Source: Candidatus Uhrbacteria bacterium (GTDB lineage: Bacteria > Patescibacteriota > Patescibacteriia > 2-12-FULL-60-25). From it: a stretch of DNA of 36,895 nt. A program made the translations under genes and the position numbers. The notes below the pieces were generated by a model that had not been told where the DNA came from, did not search any database, and was given only the letters and a program-made list of their open reading frames with translations. Positions 8,037 to 15,610 of this stretch are shown one piece after another (the first letter of the stretch is position 1; each line of letters starts with the position of its first letter). The DNA lies in assembly GCA_030649995.1 (NCBI GenBank), contig JAUSEV010000044.1, positions 1 to 36,895 of the forward strand. The letters are read 5' to 3'.

Positions 8037-8066
8037 GAAAAACACCGCGTTTTGCGCGGTGTTTTC
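8037..8066 (-). terminator. Terminator of the 36-residue gene
   Basis: CACCGCG (8043-8049) pairs with CGCGGTG (8055-8061), extended by A-T pairs on both sides, so it can terminate on the minus strand (T run at 8042-8038) and on the plus strand. It lies 23 bases past the stop of the small gene. Confidence 0.75.
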
Positions 8067-8088
8067 CATGGAATCTAATGTGTTTCAA

Positions 8089-8199
8089 TTAGATGCGTAC
8101 AGGATTGACCGCGAAGGTTGGCGTAACAAACCAAATGCCGAACACAACCATATAAAGGCTGCGGAGCAAATGCGTGTGACGCTTCGCGATGTTAATCAT
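8089..8199 (-). CDS. 36-residue leaderless microprotein with a signal-like hydrophobic segment
   Basis: The reading frame begins MINIAKRHTHLLRSLYMV, continues through a hydrophobic stretch (VVFGIWFV) and ends TPTFAVNPVRI. A basic N-region, a hydrophobic core of about 14 residues and a T-F-A before VNPVRI give the shape of a signal peptide with a possible signal peptidase cut leaving a six-residue tail; it could equally be a single-span membrane peptide. A strong promoter (8208-8237) places the start of transcription two to four bases before the ATG, and an intrinsic terminator follows, so a short transcript of about 160 bases is well supported. There is no SD. It lies between map and the ATP-grasp-like operon on the same strand. 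A non-coding RNA is the main alternative. Confidence 0.6.
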   Translation of the reverse strand: MINIAKRHTHLLRSLYMVVFGIWFVTPTFAVNPVRI

Positions 8200-8207
8200 G
8201 TAAATAC

Positions 8208-8237
8208 ACACTAACCGAAAACAGAAAACTTTGTCAA
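8208..8237 (-). promoter_or_regulatory. Promoter of the 36-residue gene
   Basis: On the minus strand TTGACA (8237-8232) and TAGTGT (8213-8208) are 18 bases apart. The -10 ends eight bases before the ATG at 8199, so the message would be leaderless or nearly so. Confidence 0.6.
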
Positions 8238-8296
8238 ATCGTTTTGACTCATCCCTTGGGGATAAAGAGATAATTTTTGCTTACTCTACTCTAAAA

Positions 8297-8335
8297 AGCT
8301 AACCAGCTAACGCCTAAGAAGCTAACTCGTCCGGC
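8297..8335 (-). repeat. TTAGCT short tandem array running into map
   Basis: On the minus strand GTTAGCT-like units recur three times (around 8328, 8311 and 8302). The array supplies the last codons and the stop of map (DELAS, stop). It is one of a set of similar, mostly 7-base arrays at gene junctions in this window. Confidence 0.55.
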
Positions 8336-9114
8336 CACGGGGTAATCAAATCATACCCATCATCCGTCACCGCCACCGTCACCTCAAAATGCGCAGCCAT
8401 GCTTCCGTCGTCTGTGACAATAGTCCACCCGTCATCTTTCACCCGCACCCGCCATGTTCCAAGCGTCACCATTGGTTCAATGGCGATCACCATGCCGGTT
8501 TGCAATTTTATTTTCGGCAAACGCGGATCGCGATAATTTGGAATCTGCGGCTCTTCATGCACGGCATGACCGACGCCATGCCCCACAAGATCTTTGACAA
8601 TCCCATATTTTTTCGACCGTCCGCTCTCGGTCAAATAATCCTCGATGGCCGCGCCGATGTCGTTCACAAACTTTCCTGCGCGAATAACAGCCAGCCCTCG
8701 CACCAACGACTCGCGCGTATCCGCCACCAAATTTTTTACAGATGGATCGGTCTCCCCTACAATAACCGTCGTCGCCATATCCGTTGCCAACCCTTCAACC
8801 CAAACACCAATATCAAGACCGACAACATCACCGGCGAGAATAGTACGATCAGGAATCGGCAAACCATGAACCACTTCATCGTTGATCGAAATGCATACTG
8901 CCCCCGGAAACGCCGGACCACGCTCCCCGATCCGATACCCGAGAAATGACGGTGTGCCCCCTGCCGCCGCAAAACGATCGCGAGCGATTTTATCAAGCGC
9001 CGCCGTCGAAGCTCCAGCCACGCACGCGCGACGAATCTCACGCAGCGTGTTCGATAATAACTCGCCACCGCGATGCAGCTTTTCAATCTCTTGGGGCGTT
9101 TTGATCAAAGACAT
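8314..9114 (-). CDS. map: Methionine aminopeptidase, type I, 266 aa
   Basis: This removes the initiator Met from new proteins, using two metal ions. The family blocks are present: SINDEVVHGLPIPD with the first active-site His, DIGVWVEGLATDMATT with the two Asp ligands, GHGVGHAVHEEPQIPNY with His ligands, IEPMVTLG with the Glu ligand, and HFEVTVAVTDDG with the last Glu. The start at MSLIKTPQEIEK is typical of the family; an in-frame upstream ATG would add an unusual 15 residues encoded by the GAAGCAT repeat. Downstream of adk on the same strand, as in most spc-type operons. It is followed by a heptamer array instead of infA and rpmJ. Confidence 0.93.
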   Translation of the reverse strand: MSLIKTPQEIEKLHRGGELLSNTLREIRRACVAGASTAALDKIARDRFAAAGGTPSFLGYRIGERGPAFPGAVCISINDEVVHGLPIPDRTILAGDVVGLDIGVWVEGLATDMATTVIVGETDPSVKNLVADTRESLVRGLAVIRAGKFVNDIGAAIEDYLTESGRSKKYGIVKDLVGHGVGHAVHEEPQIPNYRDPRLPKIKLQTGMVIAIEPMVTLGTWRVRVKDDGWTIVTDDGSMAAHFEVTVAVTDDGYDLITPWPDELAS

Positions 9115-9118
9115 AATT

Positions 9119-9141
9119 CGTGAAGCATGAAGCATGGAGCA
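9119..9141 (-). repeat. GAAGCAT short tandem array
   Basis: On the plus strand GAAGCATGAAGCATGGAGCAT gives three units of seven bases directly upstream of map. It would sit in the map leader on an adk-map transcript. Confidence 0.5.
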
Positions 9142-9174
9142 TAAAACGTCAAACCCCACGAAGACCTCCCTTTA

Positions 9175-9235
9175 TCCCTCCTTCGCAAGGAGGGAGATCT
9201 ATCGGAATCTTATCCCTCTCCTTACGAAGGAGAGG
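9175..9235. repeat. Paired-hairpin repeat between map and adk
   Basis: Two perfect 9-bp hairpins with three-base loops follow one another: TCCCTCCTT/AAGGAGGGA (9175-9195) and CCTCTCCTT/AAGGAGAGG (9215-9235). A related pair is at 29743-29854. They look like a dispersed palindromic repeat and lack a T run, so termination is not implied. Confidence 0.6.
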
Positions 9236-9262
9236 TTAGGTGAGGTTGATCCCCATTTTTAT

Positions 9263-9922
9263 TCACGCCGCAAACCCCAGCTTCTCCATCTTTTTGACCA
9301 GTTCTTGAAACAAAAAATGAATAGGTTGTTCCCCGTTCACCGTCAACAGGACACCGCGCTGACGATAGTATGTGGCCATGGGTTCGGTCATAAAATGATA
9401 GGCGATCAAACGCTGACGAATGACCGCTTCTTGATCGTCATCGCGTTTGATGAGCGCATGCCCGCACAAAGCGCAACGGCCTGCCATAGCAGAAGGAGCC
9501 GCTTCCACATGAAACACGGAACGACAATGCACGCACTGTCGCCGTCCGATAAGACGACGCACCGCCTCTTCATCGCGAATTTTAATGTGAATTGCCAAAT
9601 TGATTTTTACCAAACGATCAAGAGACTCGGCCTGTTCCACATTCCGCGGATACCCCTCCAACACAAACCCGCGATCTGTCGCAATCTCCTTTAACCGTTT
9701 TTTGATGATGGCATTCACCACCTCATCCGGCGCCAACATGCCGCGAGCAACGTATTCCTCCGCAATTTTTCCAAGCGGTGTTTGAGCCTCGATCTCGGCG
9801 CGAAACATATCACCGGATCCCAAAAGCGGCAGATCATACCGATCGGACAACAACTGCCCCTGCGTACCTTTGCCGCAACCTTGAGGACCGAAGATGATAC
9901 CGTGAACGCGAGTGCGGGTCAT
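9263..9922 (-). CDS. adk: Adenylate kinase with zinc-binding lid, 219 aa
   Basis: It interconverts ATP plus AMP and two ADP. The P loop is GPQGCGKGTQ (about residues 12-21), followed by GSGDMFR and the AMP-binding EGYPRN. The lid carries CVHC and CALC, four cysteines in the zinc-binding pattern seen in many Gram-positive enzymes. The RRLIGRRQC and RRDD-like (KRDDD) lid arginine blocks are present. Length is normal. It lies between secY and map, but a terminator and its own promoter separate it from secY. No SD is seen. Confidence 0.94.
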   Translation of the reverse strand: MTRTRVHGIIFGPQGCGKGTQGQLLSDRYDLPLLGSGDMFRAEIEAQTPLGKIAEEYVARGMLAPDEVVNAIIKKRLKEIATDRGFVLEGYPRNVEQAESLDRLVKINLAIHIKIRDEEAVRRLIGRRQCVHCRSVFHVEAAPSAMAGRCALCGHALIKRDDDQEAVIRQRLIAYHFMTEPMATYYRQRGVLLTVNGEQPIHFLFQELVKKMEKLGFAA

Positions 9923-9997
9923 ACGAAAGAAGTACGAGATAAGAAATATGAGATAAGAAATACGATTCTGGAAGAAAGCGGAAACAGAAGCCGGAAA

Positions 9998-10026
9998 AGC
10001 ATAACATCCAACGCGGGGATTGACAA
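9998..10026 (-). promoter_or_regulatory. Promoter for adk-map
   Basis: On the minus strand TTGTCA (10026-10021) and TATGCT (10003-9998) are 17 bases apart, upstream of adk and downstream of the secY terminator. A leader of about 70 bases rich in TTTCTTATCTC-type repeats would follow. Confidence 0.5.
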
Positions 10027-10056
10027 AAGGTTGGATTTAACGAACGCATCCCGACC

Positions 10057-10102
10057 GAAAAACGCACCCTCGCGACTTCGGTCTCGGGGTGCGTATTTTT
10101 TT
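10057..10102. terminator. Terminator after secY
   Basis: ACGCACCC (about 10062-10069) pairs with GGGTGCGT (about 10087-10094), with an inner GAC/GTC pair around a TTCG-like tetraloop. Runs of A on the left and T on the right make it bidirectional; on the minus strand it ends the spc operon transcript. Confidence 0.75.
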
Positions 10103-10110
10103 ATTTTTCT

Positions 10111-10259
10111 CTGTCATTGCGAGCGTAGTCCGACGAAGCCTGCCTACCGGCCAGGCAGGCGCGGCAATCTCCCTCACCTGTGAGGTGAGTGCGCCTCTGG
10201 AGCAGATGGGTACGGGGAGATTGCCACGTCGTTCACAGACTCTCTCCTCGCAATGACAG
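10111..10259. repeat. MITE-like palindromic element (CATTGCGAG type)
   Basis: Perfect 13-bp terminal inverted repeats CTGTCATTGCGAG (10111-10123) and CTCGCAATGACAG (10247-10259) enclose nested palindromes, including GGCAATCTCCC/GGGGAGATTGCC and GCCTGCC/GGCAGGC. Elements with CATTGCGAGCG ends and GAAGCAATCTC interiors are dispersed in many bacterial genomes. It carries no gene. Confidence 0.75.
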
Positions 10260-10271
10260 CCTGATTTTGGT

Positions 10272-10302
10272 CTAATGTCTAATTACTCATTACGCATTCC
10301 TT
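10272..10302 (-). repeat. TAATGNN short array after secY
   Basis: On the minus strand GGAATGCGTAATGAGTAATTAG contains three TAATG-like units at seven-base steps immediately after the secY stop. It belongs to the junction-array set. Confidence 0.45.
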
Positions 10303-10305
10303 TTT

Positions 10306-11583
10306 TTAATACGCATCGTACTGCCTCATCGTCAACTGCGATTCGATTTGTTTTACGGATTCGATGACCACCGACACGACGATCAAAAGCGAGGTGCCTC
10401 CCAAAGCCAATGTTTGCGTTCCGGTGAATCCCTGCACAACGACCGGCATCACAGCGATGAGTCCCAAGAACAACGATCCGCCCAAGGTGATGCGATGAAT
10501 CACGTGTTGAATATATTCCGCCGTGGGCTTGCCAGGTCGAATGCCTGGCACAAACCCGCCTTGCTTTTGTAAATTCTCCGCGATCTGTTCCGGATGGAAC
10601 ACGACCGCCGTGTAGAAATACGTGAAACCAACCACAAACAAAAAATACAACAGACCGTAAATGGATTGATTCTGTAAAGTGACGATCACCCATCGTGCCG
10701 CCTCGGCGATGAAGGGTGTTTTTGCTTGCGCAAAAAATTGCGCCGCGACTGATGGAAAGAGCAAAAGAGAAATGGCAAAGATGATCGGAATGACACCGAC
10801 CATGTTGACGCGCAACGGAAGGGATGAGGCAACGCCTCCCGTTGAACTCCCCGTACCGCGCGAAGCGCGAGCGTATTGGATGGGGATGTTTCGTTGACCT
10901 TCTGTCACAAACACCACTCCCACCACCGTCAAAATGGCGACCGCCGCATACACGAGAACGGTAAAGAAATCCGACGAACTGTACGTGGCAAAAAATTGAG
11001 AAAGAGAACGCGGCAAATCCGCCACGATCCCAGCAAAAATCAACAAGGAAACGCCATTACCCACCTTCTTTTCCGACATGAGTTCACCGATCCACATAAG
11101 AAAAACCGTACCAGCCGTCACGATACAAACAATGGATACCACTCCAAGCACATTGGTGTTTGCCAAAATGTTTACGCCTGACTGCCGCATCAGGGAAAAC
11201 AATCCGAACGACTGGACAATGGCGAGCGGGACCGTCAAAAGGCGTGTCCACTGGTTGATCCGTTTTTGACCTGATTCGCCTTCTTTTTGAATTTCTTCCA
11301 AACGAGGAACGACCATGGTCAGCAATTGAAAAATGATGGAAGCGGTAATATACGGCGCCACGCCCAAAGCTACGACGCTAAAGTTTCTGATGGTGCCGCC
11401 GGAAAACAAATTCAACAATCCCAACACCTGGTTGGCATCAAACACTTTGCGCAACGCCACAACATCAATCCCGGGCAATGGTAAATTGGCGGTGACACGA
11501 AAAATCACCATCATCACAAGCACAAAAAGCAGTCCATTGCGAACCTCTTTGGCCTGCCACGTGCGTTTCAATTTATCCCACAT
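10306..11583 (-). CDS. secY: Preprotein translocase subunit SecY, 425 aa
   Basis: This is the channel subunit of the Sec translocon. Ten hydrophobic helices can be traced. Recognisable blocks include TANLPLPGIDV with the plug region after it, NLFSGG, GVAPYITASIIFQLL, GNGVSLLIFAGI, the cytosolic loop RNIPIQYARASRG and the C-terminal FLGLIAVMPVVVQ. Length is normal. It follows rplO as in a standard spc operon, across a 64-base spacer that can form a long hairpin from inverted TAATGGG arrays. No SD precedes the ATG. Confidence 0.95.
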   Translation of the reverse strand: MWDKLKRTWQAKEVRNGLLFVLVMMVIFRVTANLPLPGIDVVALRKVFDANQVLGLLNLFSGGTIRNFSVVALGVAPYITASIIFQLLTMVVPRLEEIQKEGESGQKRINQWTRLLTVPLAIVQSFGLFSLMRQSGVNILANTNVLGVVSIVCIVTAGTVFLMWIGELMSEKKVGNGVSLLIFAGIVADLPRSLSQFFATYSSSDFFTVLVYAAVAILTVVGVVFVTEGQRNIPIQYARASRGTGSSTGGVASSLPLRVNMVGVIPIIFAISLLLFPSVAAQFFAQAKTPFIAEAARWVIVTLQNQSIYGLLYFLFVVGFTYFYTAVVFHPEQIAENLQKQGGFVPGIRPGKPTAEYIQHVIHRITLGGSLFLGLIAVMPVVVQGFTGTQTLALGGTSLLIVVSVVIESVKQIESQLTMRQYDAY

Positions 11584-11596
11584 AAGAGATGAAGGT

Positions 11597-11668
11597 ATGC
11601 GTAATGGGTAATGAGTAATGGGTAATGGGGGTTTGACGCATTACGCGTTACCCATTACGCATTACTCC
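11597..11668. repeat. Inverted heptamer arrays forming a long hairpin between rplO and secY
   Basis: TAATGGG/TAATGCG units in one direction (11597-11627) face CATTACC/CATTACG units in the other (11639-11668). ATGCGTAATGGGTAA pairs perfectly over 15 bases and the stem extends with a few mismatches. On the minus strand the array encodes the last residues of L15 (VMRNG) and its stop. It could slow or attenuate transcription into secY, but lacks a T run. Confidence 0.6.
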
Positions 11669-12109
11669 TTTTTTAATGCTTCCCCCGGCTTTTTCAATGG
11701 CGGCTTTGGCGGAAGCGGTTACGAGGATGCCTTGAATCGTGAATTTTTTCTCCACGCTTCCGGAGCCGACAATCTTGGCGATCCTTGATTGGCGTGGCAT
11801 CAACTCGACCTCTTTGAGATTCTTGATTTGGATCACGGCGCCGTCTGAAAAATGTTTTGCCAAACGCTCCAGAGTGATGGTGACCGGTTTTTCTCGGCGG
11901 CTCGTAAATCCGCGCGACTTGGGAAATCCCAACAACATCTGTTTCAATCCTTTTAAACCCAAACGTTTTTTTCCGCCGGTGCGAGCGCGTTGCCCCTTGG
12001 TACCGCGTCCGGCTGTTTTACCGCGACCGGAACCGAGACCTCGACCAATACGAAATTTCTTCGTCCGTGAACGCGGACGAGGAGTGAGGGTGTTGAGAGT
12101 GAGAGACAT
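11648..12109 (-). CDS. rplO: 50S ribosomal protein L15 (uL15), 153 aa
   Basis: A basic, Gly-rich N-terminus (RIGRGLGSGRGKTAGRGTKG, about residues 22-41) then GGKKRLGLKGLKQMLLGFPK is the L15 signature, and the C-terminal domain ends with ILVTASAKAAIEKAGGS. It binds 23S rRNA. It directly follows rpsE with only 18 bases between, so rpmD is absent. The last five residues and stop lie inside a TAATGCG tandem array, so the tail is probably not conserved. Confidence 0.93.
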   Translation of the reverse strand: MSLTLNTLTPRPRSRTKKFRIGRGLGSGRGKTAGRGTKGQRARTGGKKRLGLKGLKQMLLGFPKSRGFTSRREKPVTITLERLAKHFSDGAVIQIKNLKEVELMPRQSRIAKIVGSGSVEKKFTIQGILVTASAKAAIEKAGGSIKKGVMRNG

Positions 12110-12121
12110 AGGAAACGCTGT

Positions 12122-12152
12122 TACCTGTTAGCTGTTAGCTGTTAGCTGTGGT
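12122..12152 (-). repeat. CAGCTAA heptamer array at the rpsE/rplO junction
   Basis: On the minus strand CAGCTAACAGCTAACAGCTAA gives three perfect seven-base units. The array encodes the S5 tail (QLTANS) and its stop, and each unit carries a TAA, so a stop arises in any frame. Confidence 0.7.
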
Positions 12153-12811
12153 TTAGGGATGCTAACGGCGCGCAATTTTTTAAGAGCGGCGAACGTCGCT
12201 TTCACATTGTTGATTTTGTTTGATGAACCTAAAATTTTGGACACCACATTCGGAACACCAGCCAGTTCCAGCACCACGCGTACGGCTCCTCCGGCCTTAA
12301 TCCCGGTTCCTCGTGGAGCCGGCTTGAGCAAGACGAAGGCGGCGCCAAATTTTGCGCTGACCGGATGGGGAATCGTTTCAAAAACCATGGGAACGGTTAA
12401 CAATGACTTTCGCGCTTGCGTGGTGGCTTTAGAGGTTGAGAGCGCCACATCGGCACCCTTGGCCAATCCAAATCCTACGCGGCCTTTGCGATTTCCAATA
12501 ACGGTGAGCGCGCGAAAACGCATGCGCTTGCCACCTTTGGTTACGCGCGTAACGCGAGCGATTTCGATATTTTTTTCTTCATAATCCGCCTCGGCTGGCA
12601 CATCGGATTTTGATCCGCCGTCGCGCCGACGACCTCCCGCGCCCCCGCCTCCGCCGCGGCCACCACGAAATCCGCCGCCTCGTTGACCACCGCGAAATCC
12701 GCCGCTCGGACGACGTCCCGCGTCAGCGGTCGAAATCGCCACGCTTGCCGGTGCGACGATCGGTGGTTCGCTTGCCGGTGCGACTGGTTGTTGCTGTGTC
12801 TCGTCAATCAT
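12128..12811 (-). CDS. rpsE: 30S ribosomal protein S5 (uS5) with RGG-rich extension, 227 aa
   Basis: The conserved part starts near residue 75 and contains RVTRVTKGGKRMRFRALTV and GRVGFGLAKGADV, the S5 RNA-binding domain, then GTGIKAGGAVRVVLELAGV of the second domain. S5 takes part in decoding fidelity. Residues 1-75 are an extension: an Ala/Pro/Gln part followed by FRGG, GGGFRGGRGGGGG and GGRRRDGG, like an RGG RNA-binding tail. E. coli S5 (167 aa) lacks it. The start at MIDETQQQ has no SD; a shorter start is not offered by a later Met before the conserved domain. It lies between rplR and rplO. Confidence 0.92.
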   Translation of the reverse strand: MIDETQQQPVAPASEPPIVAPASVAISTADAGRRPSGGFRGGQRGGGFRGGRGGGGGAGGRRRDGGSKSDVPAEADYEEKNIEIARVTRVTKGGKRMRFRALTVIGNRKGRVGFGLAKGADVALSTSKATTQARKSLLTVPMVFETIPHPVSAKFGAAFVLLKPAPRGTGIKAGGAVRVVLELAGVPNVVSKILGSSNKINNVKATFAALKKLRAVSIPKPQLTANS

Positions 12812-12816
12812 AGTGG

Positions 12817-13176
12817 TTAGAATTTAAGACCGCCCTCGCGAGCGCCTTCGGCCACGGCACGCACACGGCCGTGATACCGTTTATCTCGACGATCAAACAC
12901 GACTTTTTCTATCCCCTTTTCCTTGGCTCGTTCCGCCAACAACTTTCCGACCAAAGAGGCCACTTCCGTTTTTTTCTTTCCCGATCGTCCATCAGCCGAA
13001 ATCTCAAGATCACGAACGGCGACGAGAGTTCGACCCGATGTGTCGTCAATGATCTGCGCCGAAATATGAGACAAACTTCGATGCACCGCCAAACGCGGGC
13101 GTTCACCCACTCCCTTGACCTTCGCGCGAACGCGGGCAATACGACGTATTTTCTGTTGTTGGAAAGTTTTTTTCAT
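12817..13176 (-). CDS. rplR: 50S ribosomal protein L18 (uL18), 119 aa
   Basis: The block [20 protein letters not shown], the centre TLVAVRDLE and the C-terminal [26 protein letters not shown] are the L18 signature. L18 binds 5S rRNA in the central protuberance. The basic N-terminus [20 protein letters not shown] is usual. Order rplF-rplR-rpsE is standard and spacing is tight (five bases to rpsE). Confidence 0.94.
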   Translation of the reverse strand: MKKTFQQQKIRRIARVRAKVKGVGERPRLAVHRSLSHISAQIIDDTSGRTLVAVRDLEISADGRSGKKKTEVASLVGKLLAERAKEKGIEKVVFDRRDKRYHGRVRAVAEGAREGGLKF

Positions 13177-13190
13177 AATGATTCATTATT

Positions 13191-13742
13191 TTATGCGGCG
13201 GTCTTTGCCGTCTTTCCGGCCTTACGGCGAATCACCTCATCGACATATTTAATCCCCTTCCCTTTGTAAGGCTCCGGCGGTTTGATCCGACGAATTTGAG
13301 CGGCCGTTTCTCCCAAGAGATACTTGTCTGAACCGGACAACGTCAAAATCTGTTTTTCCACTTTCGCCTCAATCTCCTGCGGTAAAGAAAAAACGACTTT
13401 ATGAGATAAGCCGACGTCCATGGAAAGATTTTTTCCCTCCAACGCCACCTTAAATCCGACTCCAACAAACTCCAAAGATTTTTGAAACGGTTTTTGAACT
13501 CCATCCACCGCATTTTGCAACAATTGACGCGTCAGCCCCCAAATGGCGCGCTCCTCCACGCGCTCCCCATCGGAAACGGTCACGAGAAGCGCTCGCGGAT
13601 CAGCTTGCAAAGACACGCTCGCATAGGGTGGGAGCGGAACGGTAAGCGTGGCGTTCGGTCCTTTGACCACGACCTTTCCGGATTCAATAGCCGCTTCGAC
13701 TGGAGCGGGAAGGAGGACGGGTTTTTTTCCAATTCGTGACAT
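13191..13742 (-). CDS. rplF: 50S ribosomal protein L6 (uL6), 183 aa
   Basis: MSRIGKKPV at the N-terminus, VKGPNATLTVPLP, and near the end PEPYKGKGIKYVDEVIRRKAGKT are the L6 signature. L6 stabilises the GTPase-associated region of the large subunit. I chose the ATG at 13742 because MSRIGKKP is the family start; the longer frame would add residues translated from a CATTACC array. Confidence 0.95.
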   Translation of the reverse strand: MSRIGKKPVLLPAPVEAAIESGKVVVKGPNATLTVPLPPYASVSLQADPRALLVTVSDGERVEERAIWGLTRQLLQNAVDGVQKPFQKSLEFVGVGFKVALEGKNLSMDVGLSHKVVFSLPQEIEAKVEKQILTLSGSDKYLLGETAAQIRRIKPPEPYKGKGIKYVDEVIRRKAGKTAKTAA

Positions 13743-13743
13743 A

Positions 13744-13773
13744 AGTGGGCGTAATGGGTAATGCGTAATGGGT
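13744..13773 (-). repeat. CATTACN heptamer array before rplF
   Basis: On the minus strand CACCCATTACGCATTACCCATTACGCC has three to four seven-base units, in the short spacer between rpsH and rplF. Confidence 0.6.
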
Positions 13774-13783
13774 GAAAAATCTA

Positions 13784-14176
13784 TTAATAGATTTCGCACA
13801 AAACCTCGCCTCCCAACTTGCGACGACGAGCGTCTTTGTTTGTGAGAAGACCCATGGAGGTTGAGATAATGGCAATACCCTGATCGGATAATACGCGTGG
13901 AAGCTCCGTGGATTTTCGATAAACGCGACGTCCCGGCTTTGACACTCGCTTGATCGAACGCACAAAGGGAGCCTTGCCAATATACTTGAGATTCACTTCC
14001 ATGGTCTTTCCGCCCTGATCCGCCATTTCTCGAACCGCGCCCACATAGCCTTCCTGTTCCAGAAGTTTTGCCACGGCCAACTTTAAACGAGAAGACGGGA
14101 GAGTCATCTGTTCATGATGCGCCGCTTGCGCGTTACGCAAACGGGTTAAAAAGTCGCTGATAGGATCGGTATTCAT
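13784..14176 (-). CDS. rpsH: 30S ribosomal protein S8 (uS8), 130 aa
   Basis: DPISDFLTRLRNAQAAHHEQ at the N-terminus, and ISTSMGLLTNKDARRRKLGGEVLCEIY at the C-terminus, are the S8 signature. S8 binds helix 21 of 16S rRNA and, in E. coli, represses the spc operon by binding its mRNA; whether that occurs here is not shown. It starts nine bases after rpsN. Confidence 0.95.
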   Translation of the reverse strand: MNTDPISDFLTRLRNAQAAHHEQMTLPSSRLKLAVAKLLEQEGYVGAVREMADQGGKTMEVNLKYIGKAPFVRSIKRVSKPGRRVYRKSTELPRVLSDQGIAIISTSMGLLTNKDARRRKLGGEVLCEIY

Positions 14177-14185
14177 AAGAGAAAA

Positions 14186-14371
14186 TTACCAACTGGATTT
14201 TGTGACTCCCGGGAGCTCGCCTCGGTTTGCCAACTCGCGGAAACAAATACGACAGAGGTTGAAGTCTCGCATAAAACCGCGTTTTCGTCCACAGCGCCAA
14301 CAACGACGCACCAAGCGCGAGGAAAACTTGGGCGGTCGAACCGATTTAGCTATTTGGGATTGAGTGGCCAT
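14186..14371 (-). CDS. rpsN: 30S ribosomal protein S14 type Z (uS14), 61 aa
   Basis: Two cysteine pairs, CWRCGRKRG and CRICFRELA, form the zinc site of the short (type Z) S14. [12 protein letters not shown] and the end [11 protein letters not shown] are typical. It sits between rplE and rpsH, the normal place. The ATG follows a CTGTAAG array. Confidence 0.95.
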   Translation of the reverse strand: MATQSQIAKSVRPPKFSSRLVRRCWRCGRKRGFMRDFNLCRICFRELANRGELPGVTKSSW

Positions 14372-14375
14372 ATTG

Positions 14376-14402
14376 GGTAGCTTACAGCTTACAGCTTACA
14401 GT
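14376..14402 (-). repeat. CTGTAAG heptamer array at the rplE/rpsN junction
   Basis: On the minus strand CTGTAAGCTGTAAGCTGTAAG is three perfect seven-base units and contains the stop codon of rplE. Confidence 0.7.
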
Positions 14403-14950
14403 TTTGAGCTGTCAGCTTTTTGAAAAGGGAAGCCGAGGGCGCGTAACAGGAGTAAACCATTTTTTGCCGAACCGGCATTGGTCGTTACCGTGACTTGAAG
14501 ACCGTGAACGCGCTCGACCTCATCCGTATGAATTTCCGGAAACGGGAGGTGCTCGCGAAAACCGACGGATAAATTTCCCCGACCGTCAATTTGCTTTGGA
14601 GAAATTCCACGAAAGTCACGCACGCGAGGAAAAGTGGCGGAAATAAGACGAGTCAAAAAATCCCACATCCGCGGTCCGCGCAAAGTCACCATCATCCCCA
14701 CCACCATCCCCTGACGAATCTTGAAACTGGCAATAGACTTTTTCGCTTTTGTTTTGACCGGCTTTTGACCGGTGATACGCTCCAAAGTGCGCTCGACCGT
14801 CTCCAAAACTTTTTGATCTTTAATTCCTTGCGATAATCCAACGGACACCACAACCTTCTCCACCTTTGGAGTTTGCAAAGCGTTCTTTAAACCCAACTCT
14901 TTTTGCAAGAGGGGCACAATATCTTTTTGATAGCGTTCTTTCAGAGTCAT
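14396..14950 (-). CDS. rplE: 50S ribosomal protein L5 (uL5), 184 aa
   Basis: RYQKDIVPLLQKELG at the N-terminus, VVSVGLSQGIKDQK, KTKAKKSIASFKIRQGMVVG and the block TFPRVRDFRGISPKQIDGRGN identify L5. It binds 5S rRNA and contacts the P-site tRNA. Length is normal. It follows rplX by 11 bases. The last residues (DSSKL) and stop run into the CTGTAAG array. Confidence 0.95.
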   Translation of the reverse strand: MTLKERYQKDIVPLLQKELGLKNALQTPKVEKVVVSVGLSQGIKDQKVLETVERTLERITGQKPVKTKAKKSIASFKIRQGMVVGMMVTLRGPRMWDFLTRLISATFPRVRDFRGISPKQIDGRGNLSVGFREHLPFPEIHTDEVERVHGLQVTVTTNAGSAKNGLLLLRALGFPFQKADSSKL

Positions 14951-14961
14951 ATCAAGAGAAG

Positions 14962-15234
14962 TTATGAAGCTTGCGGTCGTTTATTCAGTCGCAAAGTCTT
15001 ACCATCCGATCCCACAAATTGCACGCGCGAAACCGGAATGGGCATGGGAAATTCCACGATCTGACCTTTTTCTCCGCGCTTCTGGCTGCGCAAGTGGCGC
15101 TTATTCACATTGACCCCTTCGACCACCACACGTCCCAGCTTAGGGAAAGTTTGTAAAACTTTTCCTTGTTTCCCTTTATCCTGTCCGGAGGTCACGGCAA
15201 CGTGATCGCCGGTTTTTACTAAAAGTTTAGACAT
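14962..15234 (-). CDS. rplX: 50S ribosomal protein L24 (uL24), 90 aa
   Basis: A KOW motif lies near the N-terminus (GDHVAVTSGQDKGKQGKV), followed by VVVEGVNVNKRHLR, the L24 signature. L24 starts assembly of the large subunit by binding the 5' part of 23S rRNA. It is a little shorter than the E. coli protein (104 aa). It lies between rplN and rplE. Confidence 0.94.
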   Translation of the reverse strand: MSKLLVKTGDHVAVTSGQDKGKQGKVLQTFPKLGRVVVEGVNVNKRHLRSQKRGEKGQIVEFPMPIPVSRVQFVGSDGKTLRLNKRPQAS

Positions 15235-15238
15235 AACA

Positions 15239-15610
15239 TTACAAGACTTCAGGAGCTAAAGAAATAATCTTCGTATAACCTCGCGCGCGCAATTCGCGGG
15301 CCACCGGACCAAAAATACGCGTACCCTTTGGCTCTCTGGATTTTGGATCGATAATGACGCCGGCGTTGTCGTCAAATCGAATATACGTTCCATCCGCTCG
15401 ACGCGTTTCTTTGTGCGTGCGTACAATCACCACCTTCACAATGTCTGATTTTTTCACCAAACCGCGCGGCACCGCTTCTTTCACCACACACGTGACCATA
15501 TCACCCACATGCGCGTAATGCATTTTGTACCCGCCGTGCACCTGAATACACTGAAGCTTTTTTGCTCCACTGTTGTCTGCCACAACGAGCATCGTGCGAT
15601 GTTGAATCAT
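15239..15610 (-). CDS. rplN: 50S ribosomal protein L14 (uL14), 123 aa
   Basis: [22 protein letters not shown] at the start, [15 protein letters not shown], and the basic [18 protein letters not shown] identify L14. It lies at the subunit interface. Length is normal. Its start overlaps the rpsQ stop by four bases (ATGA), so coupled translation is likely. Confidence 0.96.
   Translation of the reverse strand: MIQHRTMLVVADNSGAKKLQCIQVHGGYKMHYAHVGDMVTCVVKEAVPRGLVKKSDIVKVVIVRTHKETRRADGTYIRFDDNAGVIIDPKSREPKGTRIFGPVARELRARGYTKIISLAPEVL

Noticed and set aside
10283-10693. 136-residue minus frame overlapping secY
   Set aside because: It overlaps the SecY C-terminus in another frame and is rich in His, Arg and Cys, with no start signal.
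11597-14402. Heptamer arrays as CRISPR
   Set aside because: Units are seven to eight bases in direct contact with no spacers and no cas genes nearby.
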